Shown here: in pieces, positions 25,913 to 35,421 of the stretch
Layout of the letters: the number at the start of each line of letters is the position of its first letter
How positions within the stretch are numbered: position 1 is the stretch's first letter
From: Lutimonas vermicola
Lineage (GTDB): Bacteria > Bacteroidota > Bacteroidia > Flavobacteriales > Flavobacteriaceae
Direction of reading: 5' to 3'
Assembly (NCBI RefSeq): GCF_038433205.1
Contig: NZ_JBCDNA010000002.1
Location: forward strand, 310,001-374,000
DNA length: 64,000 nucleotides
The notes under the pieces: generated by a model
Told to the model about the DNA's origin: nothing
Database searches by the model: none
The model's input: the letters and a program-made list of their open reading frames with translations, nothing else
Position numbers and translations under genes: made by a program

Positions 25913-26482
25913 ATGAAAAAATCAATTAACTATTTTTTACTGGGAGCTTTAACTGTTGGATTATTTGCCTTTGTTAAAAAGGACAACAATGTCGATACAG
26001 GATTTAAAAACTCCTTTACGGAAACGCTTAAAAATGCCAAAGCCTACACACTTGAAGTGGCAGAAAAAATGCCGGCCGAAGATTATACCTTTAAACCGCA
26101 TGACTCCGTAAGAACATTTGGTGAGCAAATAGCCCATATCGGAATGTCGTCAAAGTTATTAAATACTATGTTTATCAAAGGAGAACAAGTTGATTTTGAC
26201 CCTGCTGAAGGAGCAAAATTAGAAAAAATCACTGGTGCTTCAAAAGAAGATTGCATCAAAATGATCAATGCAAACTTCGACGAGGTAATAGCTACCATTG
26301 AAGCTATGAGCGATACAGATTTACAAGGCACATTTGTGTTTGGTTTTGCCTCAAATAAACCTGAATTGACAAAAGAACAAGGCTTTCTTTTTATACGTGA
26401 TCACGTTACACATCACAGAGCTCAAGCCATTACATATTTGCGTATCAAAGGTCATGATGCGCCTCAATACAGGCCTTTTTAA
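25913..26482 (+). CDS. DinB-family protein with N-terminal membrane anchor
   Basis: A 189-residue DinB/YfiT-like four-helix protein behind a hydrophobic N-terminus (INYFLLGALTVGLFAF). The usual three metal-binding His are in QIAHIGMS (about 73) and RDHVTHHRAQAI (about 165-169). Members often bind nickel or zinc and include thiol transferases; the reaction here is unknown. A strong terminator follows. Confidence 0.85.
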   Translation: MKKSINYFLLGALTVGLFAFVKKDNNVDTGFKNSFTETLKNAKAYTLEVAEKMPAEDYTFKPHDSVRTFGEQIAHIGMSSKLLNTMFIKGEQVDFDPAEGAKLEKITGASKEDCIKMINANFDEVIATIEAMSDTDLQGTFVFGFASNKPELTKEQGFLFIRDHVTHHRAQAITYLRIKGHDAPQYRPF

Positions 26483-26502
26483 GCGTTGATTATAAGAAAG
26501 TT

Positions 26503-26533
26503 AAACCCATTCTTTAAAAAGAATGGGTTTTTT
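26503..26533 (+). terminator. Terminator of the DinB gene
   Basis: A 12-bp perfect stem (26503-26514 with 26519-26530), loop TAAA, then T residues to 26533. It stands 20 bases after the DinB stop. Confidence 0.88.
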
Positions 26534-26646
26534 ATTGCTTTAAAAACAGTAAACTAAGACGAATTCCCCCAGAAATCTTGTGTTTTTTCATGTCCTGACG
26601 CAACCCCAGGGTCATTTTGGTATCTTATTGACAAATCCCCCGGACT

Positions 26647-26973
26647 ATGAAACTTGAATATTCTATATTGGAGCATTTAAGTAATAACGATAATGGAAGA
26701 TTTATTGATGTTACTTTTATCGAAGATGACTATGACTCTTTAATCAGTGCATTGGACGAATTAAAGGGAAAGAATATGATCTTGATTGAGAAGAACACTG
26801 GAAGAGATTTCGAAGCTTTTGGAATCGGAAATGACAGGAAAAAATCAGTTAAGGCCAAGATTCAGATGAATGGAAGAGTGCATTTTCATGCGATAAAAAG
26901 TAAAAACAGTGGAACTTCTGGAATCGACAGAAGGAAAAACAGATGGAGTTTGAGTTATTTTTTTACTTTTTAA
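26647..26973 (+). CDS. Hypothetical protein, possibly winged-helix-like
   Basis: A 108-residue single gene. Residues 1-60 (EYSILEHLSNNDNGRFIDV, then LISALDELKGKNMILIE) have the helix-helix-strand spacing of small winged-helix proteins. The tail is basic and aromatic (RRKNRWSLSYFFTF). I recognise no named family and assign no function. Confidence 0.6.
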   Translation: MKLEYSILEHLSNNDNGRFIDVTFIEDDYDSLISALDELKGKNMILIEKNTGRDFEAFGIGNDRKKSVKAKIQMNGRVHFHAIKSKNSGTSGIDRRKNRWSLSYFFTF

Positions 26974-27200
26974 ATACAACATATGACATAACATTTACTC
27001 AAGATTAATCTTAGGATTATAGATCGGGGTTTGATTTATCAGGCCCTTTTTTTGTGCCTTCATTTGTCAGTTTTCATATTATGCTGCCCAATTATTTTTG
27101 ATCCGGATACCGTTTTCAACCTGTTCTTTTAAATCCTTATATTTGACAGGTTGCTTATAAAGCCTTTCTTGGCTCTGATGCAGGATTTTTCAAGTTTGTT

Positions 27201-28205
27201 ATGAATCATAACCATGAGCCTTTTAAAAAAAGTAAGAAGTTTGAGAATTTATTCAGTCTCAGTTTTTTATTGCTTATTTTCTTTTCGATTGGACAGATAA
27301 GGGCTCAAAAAGTGTTCAATGTTGAAACACACGCTGAAGGTAGCATTGAACTTGCAGCTGGAATAAATATCAAGAAAGTGAATTCGGGGTATACCCTATG
27401 GCTTCCCGAGACAGATTCTGTTAAAGGCCTGGTTCTATTTACACATGCCAGAAGGGATACTGTTAATGATGATCTTTTGATAAAAGAAGCACTCAAGGAG
27501 CAATTAGCAGTGATGTATGCCACAACGGATAATCGATTGGAATTCTTTTTTTCGAATGACCGCCTTAAAGAAATAGAAAATTACCTTCAAACTGTAGTTG
27601 AAAACCATAGGATTCCAAAAGAGAATATCCTCTTTTGTGGAATGTCGTTAGAAGGGACCAGGGCCCTTAAATTAGCTATTTTTGGTGCTTCCGAAAATTC
27701 CGAGTTTCATTTAAGGCCAAGAGCGATTGCCATTTGTGACGCTCCTCTGGATTTTGTCAGGTTTTATCAGGAAATGGTCAAAGCAAAAGATTTAAAATTT
27801 AGTCCTGTCGCTGAAAATGAGGGAACCTGGGTGTCAGAATATCTTTATAAGAATCTTCAGGGAAGTCCTAAGGAGGCATTTCAAAACTACGTTTATTATT
27901 CACCTTTTTGTTATTCTGCGAATGGAGGAGTTCATTTAGGGGAATTTAAAAACATTGCTGTTAGAGCTTATACCGAACCAGATGTAAACTGGTGGATTGA
28001 TAACAGGAGAAAAGATTATTACGGAATGAATGCAATAGATTTGGCGGCCTTTATAAACATGCTTAAAATTAACGGGAATAAAGAAGCAGAACTTATCTTA
28101 ACCAACAATAAAGGATATGATGATTTGGGAAACAGGCATCCGCATAACTGGAATATTGTAGACGAAAAACAGCTGATCCAATGGTTTAGCAGACTTATCA
28201 ATTAA
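27201..28205 (+). CDS. Secreted alpha/beta-hydrolase-like protein
   Basis: A 334-residue exported protein; the N-terminal hydrophobic stretch (FSLSFLLLIFFSIGQIRAQ) is preceded by about 20 hydrophilic residues. A nucleophile-elbow-like motif GMSLEG is near residue 149 (G-x-S-x-E-G, not the strict GxSxG), and a C-terminal His may be in NRHPHNWN near 315. Together with the TARR-type strand LVLFTHARRD this suggests a serine esterase fold. A second hydrolase starts 31 bases downstream, probably in one transcript. Confidence 0.65.
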   Translation: MNHNHEPFKKSKKFENLFSLSFLLLIFFSIGQIRAQKVFNVETHAEGSIELAAGINIKKVNSGYTLWLPETDSVKGLVLFTHARRDTVNDDLLIKEALKEQLAVMYATTDNRLEFFFSNDRLKEIENYLQTVVENHRIPKENILFCGMSLEGTRALKLAIFGASENSEFHLRPRAIAICDAPLDFVRFYQEMVKAKDLKFSPVAENEGTWVSEYLYKNLQGSPKEAFQNYVYYSPFCYSANGGVHLGEFKNIAVRAYTEPDVNWWIDNRRKDYYGMNAIDLAAFINMLKINGNKEAELILTNNKGYDDLGNRHPHNWNIVDEKQLIQWFSRLIN

Positions 28206-28236
28206 TTGATTTTTTAAAACAACGCAACAAGGATAT

Positions 28237-29055
28237 ATGAAAAAGCTTATCATATTTTTAATTTTTATAGGATGTTCTAAAATTCTGGCTCAACAGATAG
28301 ATTATCAATTGGAAACCACTATTCACTATTATGCTGATTCAGTTCAAATAAATGATGCCTATGTAAAAGAGCGATGTATTCTTGATCTATATTATCCCAA
28401 AAACATGGCATCTTTTGCCACAATCGTCTGGTTTCACGGAGGCGGACTCACCGGAGGACAGAAAGAAATTCCCGAGGCTTTGAAACAAAAGGGTGTTGCT
28501 GTAATCGGAGTGAATTACAGGTTATATCCTAAAGTAAAAGCACCTGTATATATAGAAGATGCGGCAGCCGCAGTAGCTTGGGCATTTAAAAATATTGCCT
28601 CCTATGGAGGAGACCCGAATGCTATTTTTATTTCCGGTCATTCTGCAGGAGGTTATTTGGCGAGTATGGTGGGCCTTGACAAAAAATACCTGGGCCAACA
28701 TGGTATCGATGCCAATAAAATAGCGGGATTAATTCCCTTTAGTGGCCATACCATTACCCATTTCACCGTTCGGAAGGAAAGGGGGATTGAAGGCACACAA
28801 CCGATTATTGATGAACTTGCTCCTTTGTTTCACGTAAGACCGGATGCATCGCCCCTTCTCATGATCACGGGAGATCGTGACATGGAACTTTTGGGACGCT
28901 ACGAGGAGAATGCCTATATGATGAGAATGATGAAGGTTGCAGGGCATAAGAATACGCGTCTTATGGAAATTGATGGCTATGGACATGGAATGACATATCC
29001 CGCTTTTCCATTATTAATTAATGAAGTCAAAGGAATTTTGGATGAAAAGGATTAA
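28237..29055 (+). CDS. Secreted alpha/beta hydrolase (carboxylesterase-type)
   Basis: A 272-residue esterase or lipase-like protein with a complete triad: oxyanion segment VWFHGGGLTGG near residue 67, nucleophile GHSAGGYLAS near 133, Asp in TGDRDMEL near 213 and His in GYGHGMTYP near 250. The N-terminus (LIIFLIFIGCSKILAQ) can be read as a signal peptide ending in AQ or as a lipobox with Cys13. It probably acts on acyl esters or acetylated saccharides outside the cytoplasm. Confidence 0.82.
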   Translation: MKKLIIFLIFIGCSKILAQQIDYQLETTIHYYADSVQINDAYVKERCILDLYYPKNMASFATIVWFHGGGLTGGQKEIPEALKQKGVAVIGVNYRLYPKVKAPVYIEDAAAAVAWAFKNIASYGGDPNAIFISGHSAGGYLASMVGLDKKYLGQHGIDANKIAGLIPFSGHTITHFTVRKERGIEGTQPIIDELAPLFHVRPDASPLLMITGDRDMELLGRYEENAYMMRMMKVAGHKNTRLMEIDGYGHGMTYPAFPLLINEVKGILDEKD

Positions 29056-29109
29056 ATTACACCCTCTAATAAACCCTAAGTTTTCATTTAAAAAATCCTC
29101 GTTTCCCAT

Positions 29110-29817
29110 ATGAAAAATAATTCGGTCCTTATCGCTCTTTTACTGGCTGCAGCGATCATCATAGCAGGATATTTTATTGGCAATATGCATAAAACAGCAC
29201 AGGAATTTAATCGGTTTGTACAGGTCAAAGGCCTGTCTGAAAGAGAGGTTCAAGCTGATTTGGCCGTATGGCCCATCCATGTAATCCTGTCAGGTAACGA
29301 CTTAAGGCCTTTAAAAGATCAAATTCAAAATCAAAACCAGCAGGTCTATCAATTCTTTCTTGATCACGGTTTTACAGATCAGGAACTCACCAAAGGAATG
29401 GTCAATATCAGTGATGCCGCAAGTAATTTATACAATAATAACCAGTACAGCGGTTTCAGGTATGTGGCAAAATCCGAATTTACGGTGAGAACCAAAGACA
29501 TTAAAAAATTACATAAGGCGCTAAGTGAATCCTTAAGCCTAATGTCAAATGGTATCGTTTTAGGATCAAAAAATGAATGGCGGCCTGTTGAATATATATT
29601 TACGGGCCTTAACGAGCTTAAGCCATCGATGATTGAAGAGGCGACGAAAAATGCAAGGCAGGTTGCAGAGAAATTTGCCAGGGATTCAGACGCTGAAGTC
29701 GGACCCATAAGAATTGCACGGCAAGGATTGTTTTCGATTAATGACAGGGATCAGAATACGCCTGAGATCAAGATAATCAGAGTAGTCTCTACCATTGATT
29801 TTCAACTTATTAACTAA
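29110..29817 (+). CDS. SIMPL-domain protein
   Basis: A 235-residue protein with an N-terminal signal anchor (VLIALLLAAAIIIAGYFIG) and a SIMPL/DUF541 domain (VKGLSEREVQADLAVWPI at its start, ARQVAEKFARDSDAEVG towards the end). SIMPL proteins form periplasmic or membrane-bound oligomers with poorly known roles in stress tolerance. It starts 54 bases after the esterase and 11 bases before the DUF1330 gene. Confidence 0.85.
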   Translation: MKNNSVLIALLLAAAIIIAGYFIGNMHKTAQEFNRFVQVKGLSEREVQADLAVWPIHVILSGNDLRPLKDQIQNQNQQVYQFFLDHGFTDQELTKGMVNISDAASNLYNNNQYSGFRYVAKSEFTVRTKDIKKLHKALSESLSLMSNGIVLGSKNEWRPVEYIFTGLNELKPSMIEEATKNARQVAEKFARDSDAEVGPIRIARQGLFSINDRDQNTPEIKIIRVVSTIDFQLIN

Positions 29818-29828
29818 ACTATATAACC

Positions 29829-30116
29829 ATGCCTGCCTTTGTAATTGTTGAAATTGAAATCCATGATCAGGAACTTTATAAAACCTATACCCTCTTGACT
29901 CCCCCCTCAATTGCCTCTTTTCAGGGTGAATTTGTGGTGAGAGGCGGAGAAACAACTATCCTTGAGGGAGACTGGCAGCCAAAACGACTCGTTGTGTTAA
30001 AATTTCCTTCTGTAAAAATGGCCAATTCATGGTGGCATTCCACGGAGTACATGAAAGCAAGAAAAATCAGGCAGCAGGCGGCAACAACCAGAATGATCAT
30101 CGTTAAAGGAGTTTGA
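29829..30116 (+). CDS. DUF1330-family protein
   Basis: A 95-residue protein of the DUF1330 dimeric ferredoxin-like fold. Typical features are the opening AFVIVEIEIHD, the GGETTILEGDW strand and the closing WWHSTEYMKARKIRQQAA helix. Function unknown. It follows the SIMPL gene at 11 bases. Confidence 0.88.
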   Translation: MPAFVIVEIEIHDQELYKTYTLLTPPSIASFQGEFVVRGGETTILEGDWQPKRLVVLKFPSVKMANSWWHSTEYMKARKIRQQAATTRMIIVKGV

Positions 30117-30173
30117 GAACCGATATAAAAAGTTAATGAAGATGAGATCTAATGACATTTAAGACCGAAAAAA

Positions 30174-30968
30174 ATGAATGAAAGAAAACAAAAAATGTAC
30201 CAGATCGATGCCTTTGCAAATACTGTTTTCGAAGGTAATCCTGCTGCCGTATGTATTTTAGACAATTGGCTGGATGCAGGGCTTATGCAAAGGATTGCCG
30301 CGGAAAATAATTTGGCCGAAACTGCCTTCGCGGTAAAAAGAACGACGGATTATGAAATCAGGTGGTTTACACCAACCACCGAAGTAGCACTTTGCGGACA
30401 TGCCACCCTGGCCACGGCTTATGTTTTGTTTCATTATTATAAGTATCAAAATGACAAGCTGCTTTTCTATTCCCGGCAAAGCGGACAACTTTCTGTCAGC
30501 AAAAATAAAGACTTGTTAACACTTGATTTTCCTAAGGATGTCATCAAAAAAGTAACACCTCCTCAAGATATTATCGATGCCTTTCACAAAAAGCCACTTG
30601 AAGTTTATAAAGGGAAAACCGATTATCTTCTCGTTTATCAGTCACAGAAAGATATCGAAGAAAGTGACCCTAATCATCATATACTGAAGAAATCAGACGC
30701 CAGGGGTGTGATCATTACTGCACCAGGTGATGAAGTTGACTTTGTTTCGAGGTTCTTCGCGCCAGGTTCAGGAGTTGATGAAGACCCTGTAACGGGTTCG
30801 GCGCATACGACACTAACACCTTTTTGGAGTCAAAAACTGGGAAAAAGCACCATGAGAGCACAGCAACTTTCGAAGAGAAAGGGAGAACTGCTATGCGAGA
30901 ATGCAGGTGACAGGGTCAAAATATCAGGAAAAGCAGTTCCATATTTAAGCGGTGAAATTTATATTTAG
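30174..30968 (+). CDS. PhzF-family isomerase
   Basis: A 264-residue member of the PhzF/diaminopimelate-epimerase-like fold. The general-base Glu is in NNLAETAFAV near residue 48, the substrate loop LCGHATLATA near 77, and the GSGVDEDPVTGSAH motif near 200. Apart from phenazine synthesis most members are metabolic isomerases with unknown substrate, and no phz genes are here. The start may be seven codons later (MYQIDAF at 30195), where most homologues begin. Confidence 0.88.
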   Translation: MNERKQKMYQIDAFANTVFEGNPAAVCILDNWLDAGLMQRIAAENNLAETAFAVKRTTDYEIRWFTPTTEVALCGHATLATAYVLFHYYKYQNDKLLFYSRQSGQLSVSKNKDLLTLDFPKDVIKKVTPPQDIIDAFHKKPLEVYKGKTDYLLVYQSQKDIEESDPNHHILKKSDARGVIITAPGDEVDFVSRFFAPGSGVDEDPVTGSAHTTLTPFWSQKLGKSTMRAQQLSKRKGELLCENAGDRVKISGKAVPYLSGEIYI

Positions 30969-30992
30969 CAAGTAACTTTAAAACTCATAAAA

Positions 30993-31040
30993 AAGACTCT
31001 TTATCCAGGTTGGAATTAATTTTCGGATAACAAAAGTCTT
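30993..31040 (+). promoter_or_regulatory. Interrupted hairpin in the leader of the CDP-alcohol transferase gene
   Basis: AAGACT pairs with AGTCTT and, inside, TTATCC pairs with GGATAA, around an 18-base loop; it ends 7 bases before the next ATG. There is no T-tract, so it is not a standard terminator. It could sequester the start region, but this is inference. Confidence 0.35.
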
Positions 31041-31047
31041 ATAAATC

Positions 31048-31815
31048 ATGTCGAAACTACCAAAGGAACACCGGTTTATTGATCTTTCAGATTATGGAAG
31101 GCCTATTGCAATAGTTATCGCTACATCTCTTAAAAACACTGCGGTAACTCCTGTTCATATAACCCTTGCATTTACTGTGTTCGGTCTTATAGCCATTATG
31201 TGTATGTTACAAGGTTATTATTGGGCCGCGGCATTTTTCTATATTTTTAAATCTATTTTAGATGCCGCAGACGGAGAATTGGCGAGAATAAAGCATACGC
31301 CTTCATATACCGGCCGGTATTTGGATTCTATAGCAGATATCATTTTAAATTTCCTCATCTTTTCGGGACTGTATTTCTTAACCGAGACCAGTGTCATATT
31401 TGCTTTGTTAGCATTTATAGGGCTTCAATTGCAGGGAACATTATATAATTATTACTATGTGATTTTGAGAAATAAATTTGACGGTGACAAAACCAGCAGG
31501 ATTATTGAAAACAAAACGCCCGTTGCCATGGCCGGTGAAAAACAAAAAAATGTAGATGTTTTATTTCGTATCTATAGAATCCTCTATGGAAAATTTGATG
31601 AGTTTATTTTTATGCTGGACCCCAAAGCCTCTAAAACCAATTCGTTTCCAAATTGGTTTATGACCGCAGTTTCAACTTTTGGTTTAGGATTTCAGTTATT
31701 GATCATTAGCGTCATGCTGGTATTGGGATGGAAAGAATTCATTATTCCTTTTTTTATTTTTTATTCCCTTTTCATTTTTGTTTTTATAGGGGTGAGAAAA
31801 ATCTGGCTTGATTGA
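31048..31815 (+). CDS. CDP-alcohol phosphatidyltransferase family protein
   Basis: A 255-residue integral membrane enzyme. The catalytic signature D-x2-D-G-x2-A-R-x8-G-x3-D-x3-D is complete (DAADGELAR, then GRYLDSIAD, about residues 72-97). The rest provides about six helices. It would join a CDP-linked lipid to an alcohol acceptor such as inositol, glycerol phosphate or serine; the acceptor cannot be told. It converges with the acyltransferase gene. Confidence 0.85.
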   Translation: MSKLPKEHRFIDLSDYGRPIAIVIATSLKNTAVTPVHITLAFTVFGLIAIMCMLQGYYWAAAFFYIFKSILDAADGELARIKHTPSYTGRYLDSIADIILNFLIFSGLYFLTETSVIFALLAFIGLQLQGTLYNYYYVILRNKFDGDKTSRIIENKTPVAMAGEKQKNVDVLFRIYRILYGKFDEFIFMLDPKASKTNSFPNWFMTAVSTFGLGFQLLIISVMLVLGWKEFIIPFFIFYSLFIFVFIGVRKIWLD

Positions 31816-31968
31816 TGATTTGAACCAGTGAAGACCTGGATTGATGTCATTGACTTGAATTCTCTTTGTGATGAACTTTAAGCTGAGCAAAATTAAGCTT
31901 ATAAAAGCTAAGCATATTAGATCGGGAATTCCATGGTCCCGAAGGAGTCAATACTTTCAATTATTATT

Positions 31969-33321
31969 TTAAGCCTCAAAACTTTGGATATATTGTTGCC
32001 TGGCTTTTTCCATATTTTCTAAAATTTCACCTTGTAATTCAACAATGGTTTTCTTTTTACTTTTCTTTATAAAAAATATGTACCGTATCATTCTTCTAAA
32101 TCTCTTAATACCTGCATAATAATACATCGCAACATAACCAGCTACTGGCATGATGCAAAAAAGGATCAAACTATGCCAAAAATCATCGCTTATATAGGTT
32201 CTGAACAACCAAATTATGATTCCATAAAAAAGGGGGAAAGTTATGAGTCCCGTAATCATTTGAACAGGGGCCCGATATGAAATATCCAGTTTTAAGGTCT
32301 TAAATATTCTTGCAGTAAGCATATAAGGCAGGTAATTCGAAAACAATCCCAAGATATACATGGGCAACAGAACCAGAAATTTCAAGAGTGAAGTCACATA
32401 TTCAAGCGGCTTGTTTTTTCCTCTTATATTCTTGGAGACGGTGGCCGGCGTTATTCTTTCTTCTTTCAATAGTTTAAAAAACAAAACTAGTTTTTCCTGT
32501 GTATCGAGGTATAGTCCTAAATTTTCCTTTTGTAAAAATCGCAGGGCTTTTGAAACCTGATTTCTCAATTCTAACGACAATTTGGGGTTTTTCTCCAAAT
32601 CAGCTTTTGTCGCATAGAATGCAGTATAAAACTGATGTGCCGCTAACAGGAATTCCTCTTGTTCCTTTCCGGAGGTATGAGGAATGATTTCCGCAAGTTC
32701 TTTTCTAATGGCTTCAGTCAGCTGCAAAACTGCATCAAACTCTTTCGATTCATAGGCCTGCTTATAATCACTCACCGCCAAGGGCTCACAAACCGTTATA
32801 GACACCACACTTCTGAACTGAATGGAATCTGAGTAGTCCAAGGCGATTGGAATGATTTTTAAATCCCCCTTAAAACGCTTCAGTTCCTCAAAACTCAGTG
32901 CAATCCTTGCTGTACCTGTTTTGATTTCGCGTAGTTTCAGTTCGTAATAACTGGTCCCTTCAGGAAAAATAAGCAAAGTTCCCTGCTGCCCCAAATAGTC
33001 ATGACATTTAGCAAAAGCCATTTTGTTGTCCGGCTTTTCCCCGGGTTTGATATCCTTCTTCCTGTATATTGGTATCACGTGAAAATAGCTGAATACCTTA
33101 GAGACAAAATTGTTCACAAAAATACCTGCGTTTGCAACAAAACCAATTCTATTGCCGGTTATGGCTGCAATAAGCAAAGGATCCATAAAGGTATTTGGAT
33201 GATTCGCCACAAGAATCAGCGGGCCGGTGTCAGGAATATGCTTCCTCCCTGTTACCACTATTTTCTTAAAAAAAAAGAAAAGAGAAACCTTAATAATCTG
33301 TTTTAAAAAATTGTAAATCAC
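31969..33321 (-). CDS. PlsC-like 1-acylglycerol-3-phosphate acyltransferase with extra membrane domain
   Basis: A 450-residue membrane acyltransferase. The first 230 residues hold the PlsC motifs NHPNTFMDPL (H-x4-D form, about 38) and FPEGTSYY (about 119). A helical region follows and then four hydrophobic segments (about 310-420). This long version is common in Bacteroidota beside shorter PlsC copies and may act in lipid remodelling. It overlaps the MFS gene by 4 bases, so the pair is one operon. Confidence 0.85.
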   Translation of the reverse strand: MIYNFLKQIIKVSLFFFFKKIVVTGRKHIPDTGPLILVANHPNTFMDPLLIAAITGNRIGFVANAGIFVNNFVSKVFSYFHVIPIYRKKDIKPGEKPDNKMAFAKCHDYLGQQGTLLIFPEGTSYYELKLREIKTGTARIALSFEELKRFKGDLKIIPIALDYSDSIQFRSVVSITVCEPLAVSDYKQAYESKEFDAVLQLTEAIRKELAEIIPHTSGKEQEEFLLAAHQFYTAFYATKADLEKNPKLSLELRNQVSKALRFLQKENLGLYLDTQEKLVLFFKLLKEERITPATVSKNIRGKNKPLEYVTSLLKFLVLLPMYILGLFSNYLPYMLTARIFKTLKLDISYRAPVQMITGLITFPLFYGIIIWLFRTYISDDFWHSLILFCIMPVAGYVAMYYYAGIKRFRRMIRYIFFIKKSKKKTIVELQGEILENMEKARQQYIQSFEA

Positions 33322-34628
33322 GCCAGGTTCTTCTTAAGGTTAGCCATTTGAAGCACTATAAAACCAGTGATAAAAAACAATGACATAAAAACCATGCTAT
33401 AGCGCATACTTCCTGTAACCTGATCGATAAATCCGTAAGACAATGATCCTATTACAATCGCCATCTTTTCAGTGATGTCATAAAAACTAAAAAAAGACGC
33501 CGTATCTTTTGTTTCAAAAGGAATTAACTTCGAATAGGTTGACCTTGACATAGACTGAATACCTCCCATTACAAAGCCCAGAAAGGCCGCCAGGGTGTAA
33601 AAGGAGATTTTATCTTTCAGAAAATAACCAGATATACAAACAAAGGTCCAGATGAGCAAGGTTGTACTGATGGCAAATCCATTACCCCTCAGCTTTGACA
33701 ACCAGGCAAAAAAGAAAGCCCCGCCTATGGCCAGTATTTGTACAATCAACACGATATAAATCATTTCATCAGCACCCATGCCTATTTCCTTATCAGCAAA
33801 CAAAGGCGCCAACAACATAACGGTTTGAACACCCATACTGAATAAAAAAAACGAATAAAGAAAACGTTTCATGACCCTCTTGTCTTTTATTACTCCCCAT
33901 ACCTTCTTTAATTCCTTTGCGCCATTACCCAAAATTTGAAAAGTTATTGATTTTCTGCTATTACTATCTTTTAAATAATAAAATGCTATTTGAGCAAAGC
34001 CCAGCCACCAGACTCCAACCAGGATAAATCCGAATCGAGTTGCAGAACTGCCATTATCAAAACCAAAAACTTCAAAATTTTGATACAGAACCAGGTTAAT
34101 GATCAACAGGATCACACTTCCGATATAACCCATGGCAAATCCCCTTGCACTCACACTATCCATTCTGTCCTTGGTCGCTATTTCTGGTAAAAACCCATTG
34201 TAGAATACCAAAGAACCTGCAAAGCCAATACTGGCCATCACAGAACAGCTAATACCGTATTCAACATTCTCCCCTGTAAAGAAATAAAGGCCTATACAGG
34301 CTAAGGAGCCCATATAGGTGAAAAACTGCATAAAGCGCTTTTTTAACCCTCCGTAATCAGCGATACCCGATAAAATTGGAGAAATAAATACAATAACTAA
34401 AAATGAAAAAGAGATGGCATATGAATAGAGTACCGAATTTTTAACACTCAGGTTAAAAAAATCAACGATTTCTCCACCATAGGCTTCCTGGGTTGTTCCC
34501 AGGTAATAAATCGGAAATATAGCTGTGGTAACGATAAGGTTATAAACTGAATTGGCCCAGTCAAATGAAGTCCATGCATTTATAAGTTTCGAGTTGTTTT
34601 TTTCCAGCATAATAGTTGAATTGATCAT
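33318..34628 (-). CDS. MFS permease, UMF1/Atg22-like
   Basis: A 436-residue transporter with twelve predicted helices. The N-terminal ASFDWANSVYN-type motif (AWTSFDWANSVYNLIVTTAI) is diagnostic of the UMF1 family, and FMQFFTYMGS-like loops follow. Members may export amino acids or sugars; the substrate is unknown. The start could be six codons later (MLEKNN at 34610). It forms an operon with the acyltransferase. Confidence 0.85.
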   Translation of the reverse strand: MINSTIMLEKNNSKLINAWTSFDWANSVYNLIVTTAIFPIYYLGTTQEAYGGEIVDFFNLSVKNSVLYSYAISFSFLVIVFISPILSGIADYGGLKKRFMQFFTYMGSLACIGLYFFTGENVEYGISCSVMASIGFAGSLVFYNGFLPEIATKDRMDSVSARGFAMGYIGSVILLIINLVLYQNFEVFGFDNGSSATRFGFILVGVWWLGFAQIAFYYLKDSNSRKSITFQILGNGAKELKKVWGVIKDKRVMKRFLYSFFLFSMGVQTVMLLAPLFADKEIGMGADEMIYIVLIVQILAIGGAFFFAWLSKLRGNGFAISTTLLIWTFVCISGYFLKDKISFYTLAAFLGFVMGGIQSMSRSTYSKLIPFETKDTASFFSFYDITEKMAIVIGSLSYGFIDQVTGSMRYSMVFMSLFFITGFIVLQMANLKKNLA

Positions 34629-34757
34629 CAGAATTTAAATGAATTATGGGTCAATATACCTAAAAAAAATAGGTTTAGAAGAAAGGCATTAATGAAGCCC
34701 AAATCCAATCAGATTCATAAAGGGCCATAAGGATTCTAAACCTATTGATTATCATTC

Positions 34758-35261
34758 TTATTTGTTTTCGGGAACTTTCTCTTTGTTTTCAATAAAACTT
34801 TTATCCCGGGTGTTTTTTTGCACGGCGATGGCTGCAAAAAGGCTCAATGTATAAGACATGCCATAAAATCCTTTTTCACTCAACAGCAAATCTGCATTCC
34901 AAAGCCCTATAATCAGCAATAAAACAGCACTCAATACAGAGACCCAGCTTATTCCATAATACATGTCGGTTACCTTTAAACCTTCCAACCGGTCCCTCAC
35001 GCTTTTTTGAACTGAGACCGCCGAAAACAATCCAAAAAGCAAAACAGTAAAGTAATATCCTTGCTCGTTGAGCATCATTTCTGAGTTCCATAATCCGGTA
35101 CAATAACAAATAACCCCTGCCAACAGAGCGATCCAAGAGGCTCCGATAAAAGCCGGTGTTGGTTTTTGATTAAATTCCCTTTCTGCTCCTTTGGAAGAAA
35201 GCGCTTCTTTCGATGCGGTTTTCTCTTCCGCAGTATTGTCTGTCTTAAAATTGTAATCCAT
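34758..35261 (-). CDS. YiaA/YiaB-family inner-membrane protein
   Basis: A 167-residue protein with two tandem YiaAB units, each a pair of helices: about 55-100 (FIGASWIALLAGVICYCTGL) and 105-155 (YYGISWVSVLSAVLLLIIGL). Each contains GLWN followed by an acidic residue and QKxxRD after the second helix. Function unknown. The first 50 residues are hydrophilic. Confidence 0.85.
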   Translation of the reverse strand: MDYNFKTDNTAEEKTASKEALSSKGAEREFNQKPTPAFIGASWIALLAGVICYCTGLWNSEMMLNEQGYYFTVLLFGLFSAVSVQKSVRDRLEGLKVTDMYYGISWVSVLSAVLLLIIGLWNADLLLSEKGFYGMSYTLSLFAAIAVQKNTRDKSFIENKEKVPENK

Positions 35262-35421
35262 AATAATCTGTTTAATGGTTAAATTATATGATTCAAAATT
35301 GCGGTATATGATTTAAATGTCAAAATCATAATTTTACTAATACTTACGTTATAATAATTAATTATATTTACATTTATATATGATATAAAGTATATTTAAT
35401 ATAATAATACTTATGATATAA

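Noticed and set aside
31816..31968. Short TCGGGA/TCCCGA inverted pair between convergent genes as a terminator
   Set aside because: Only six base pairs and no T-tract on either strand.
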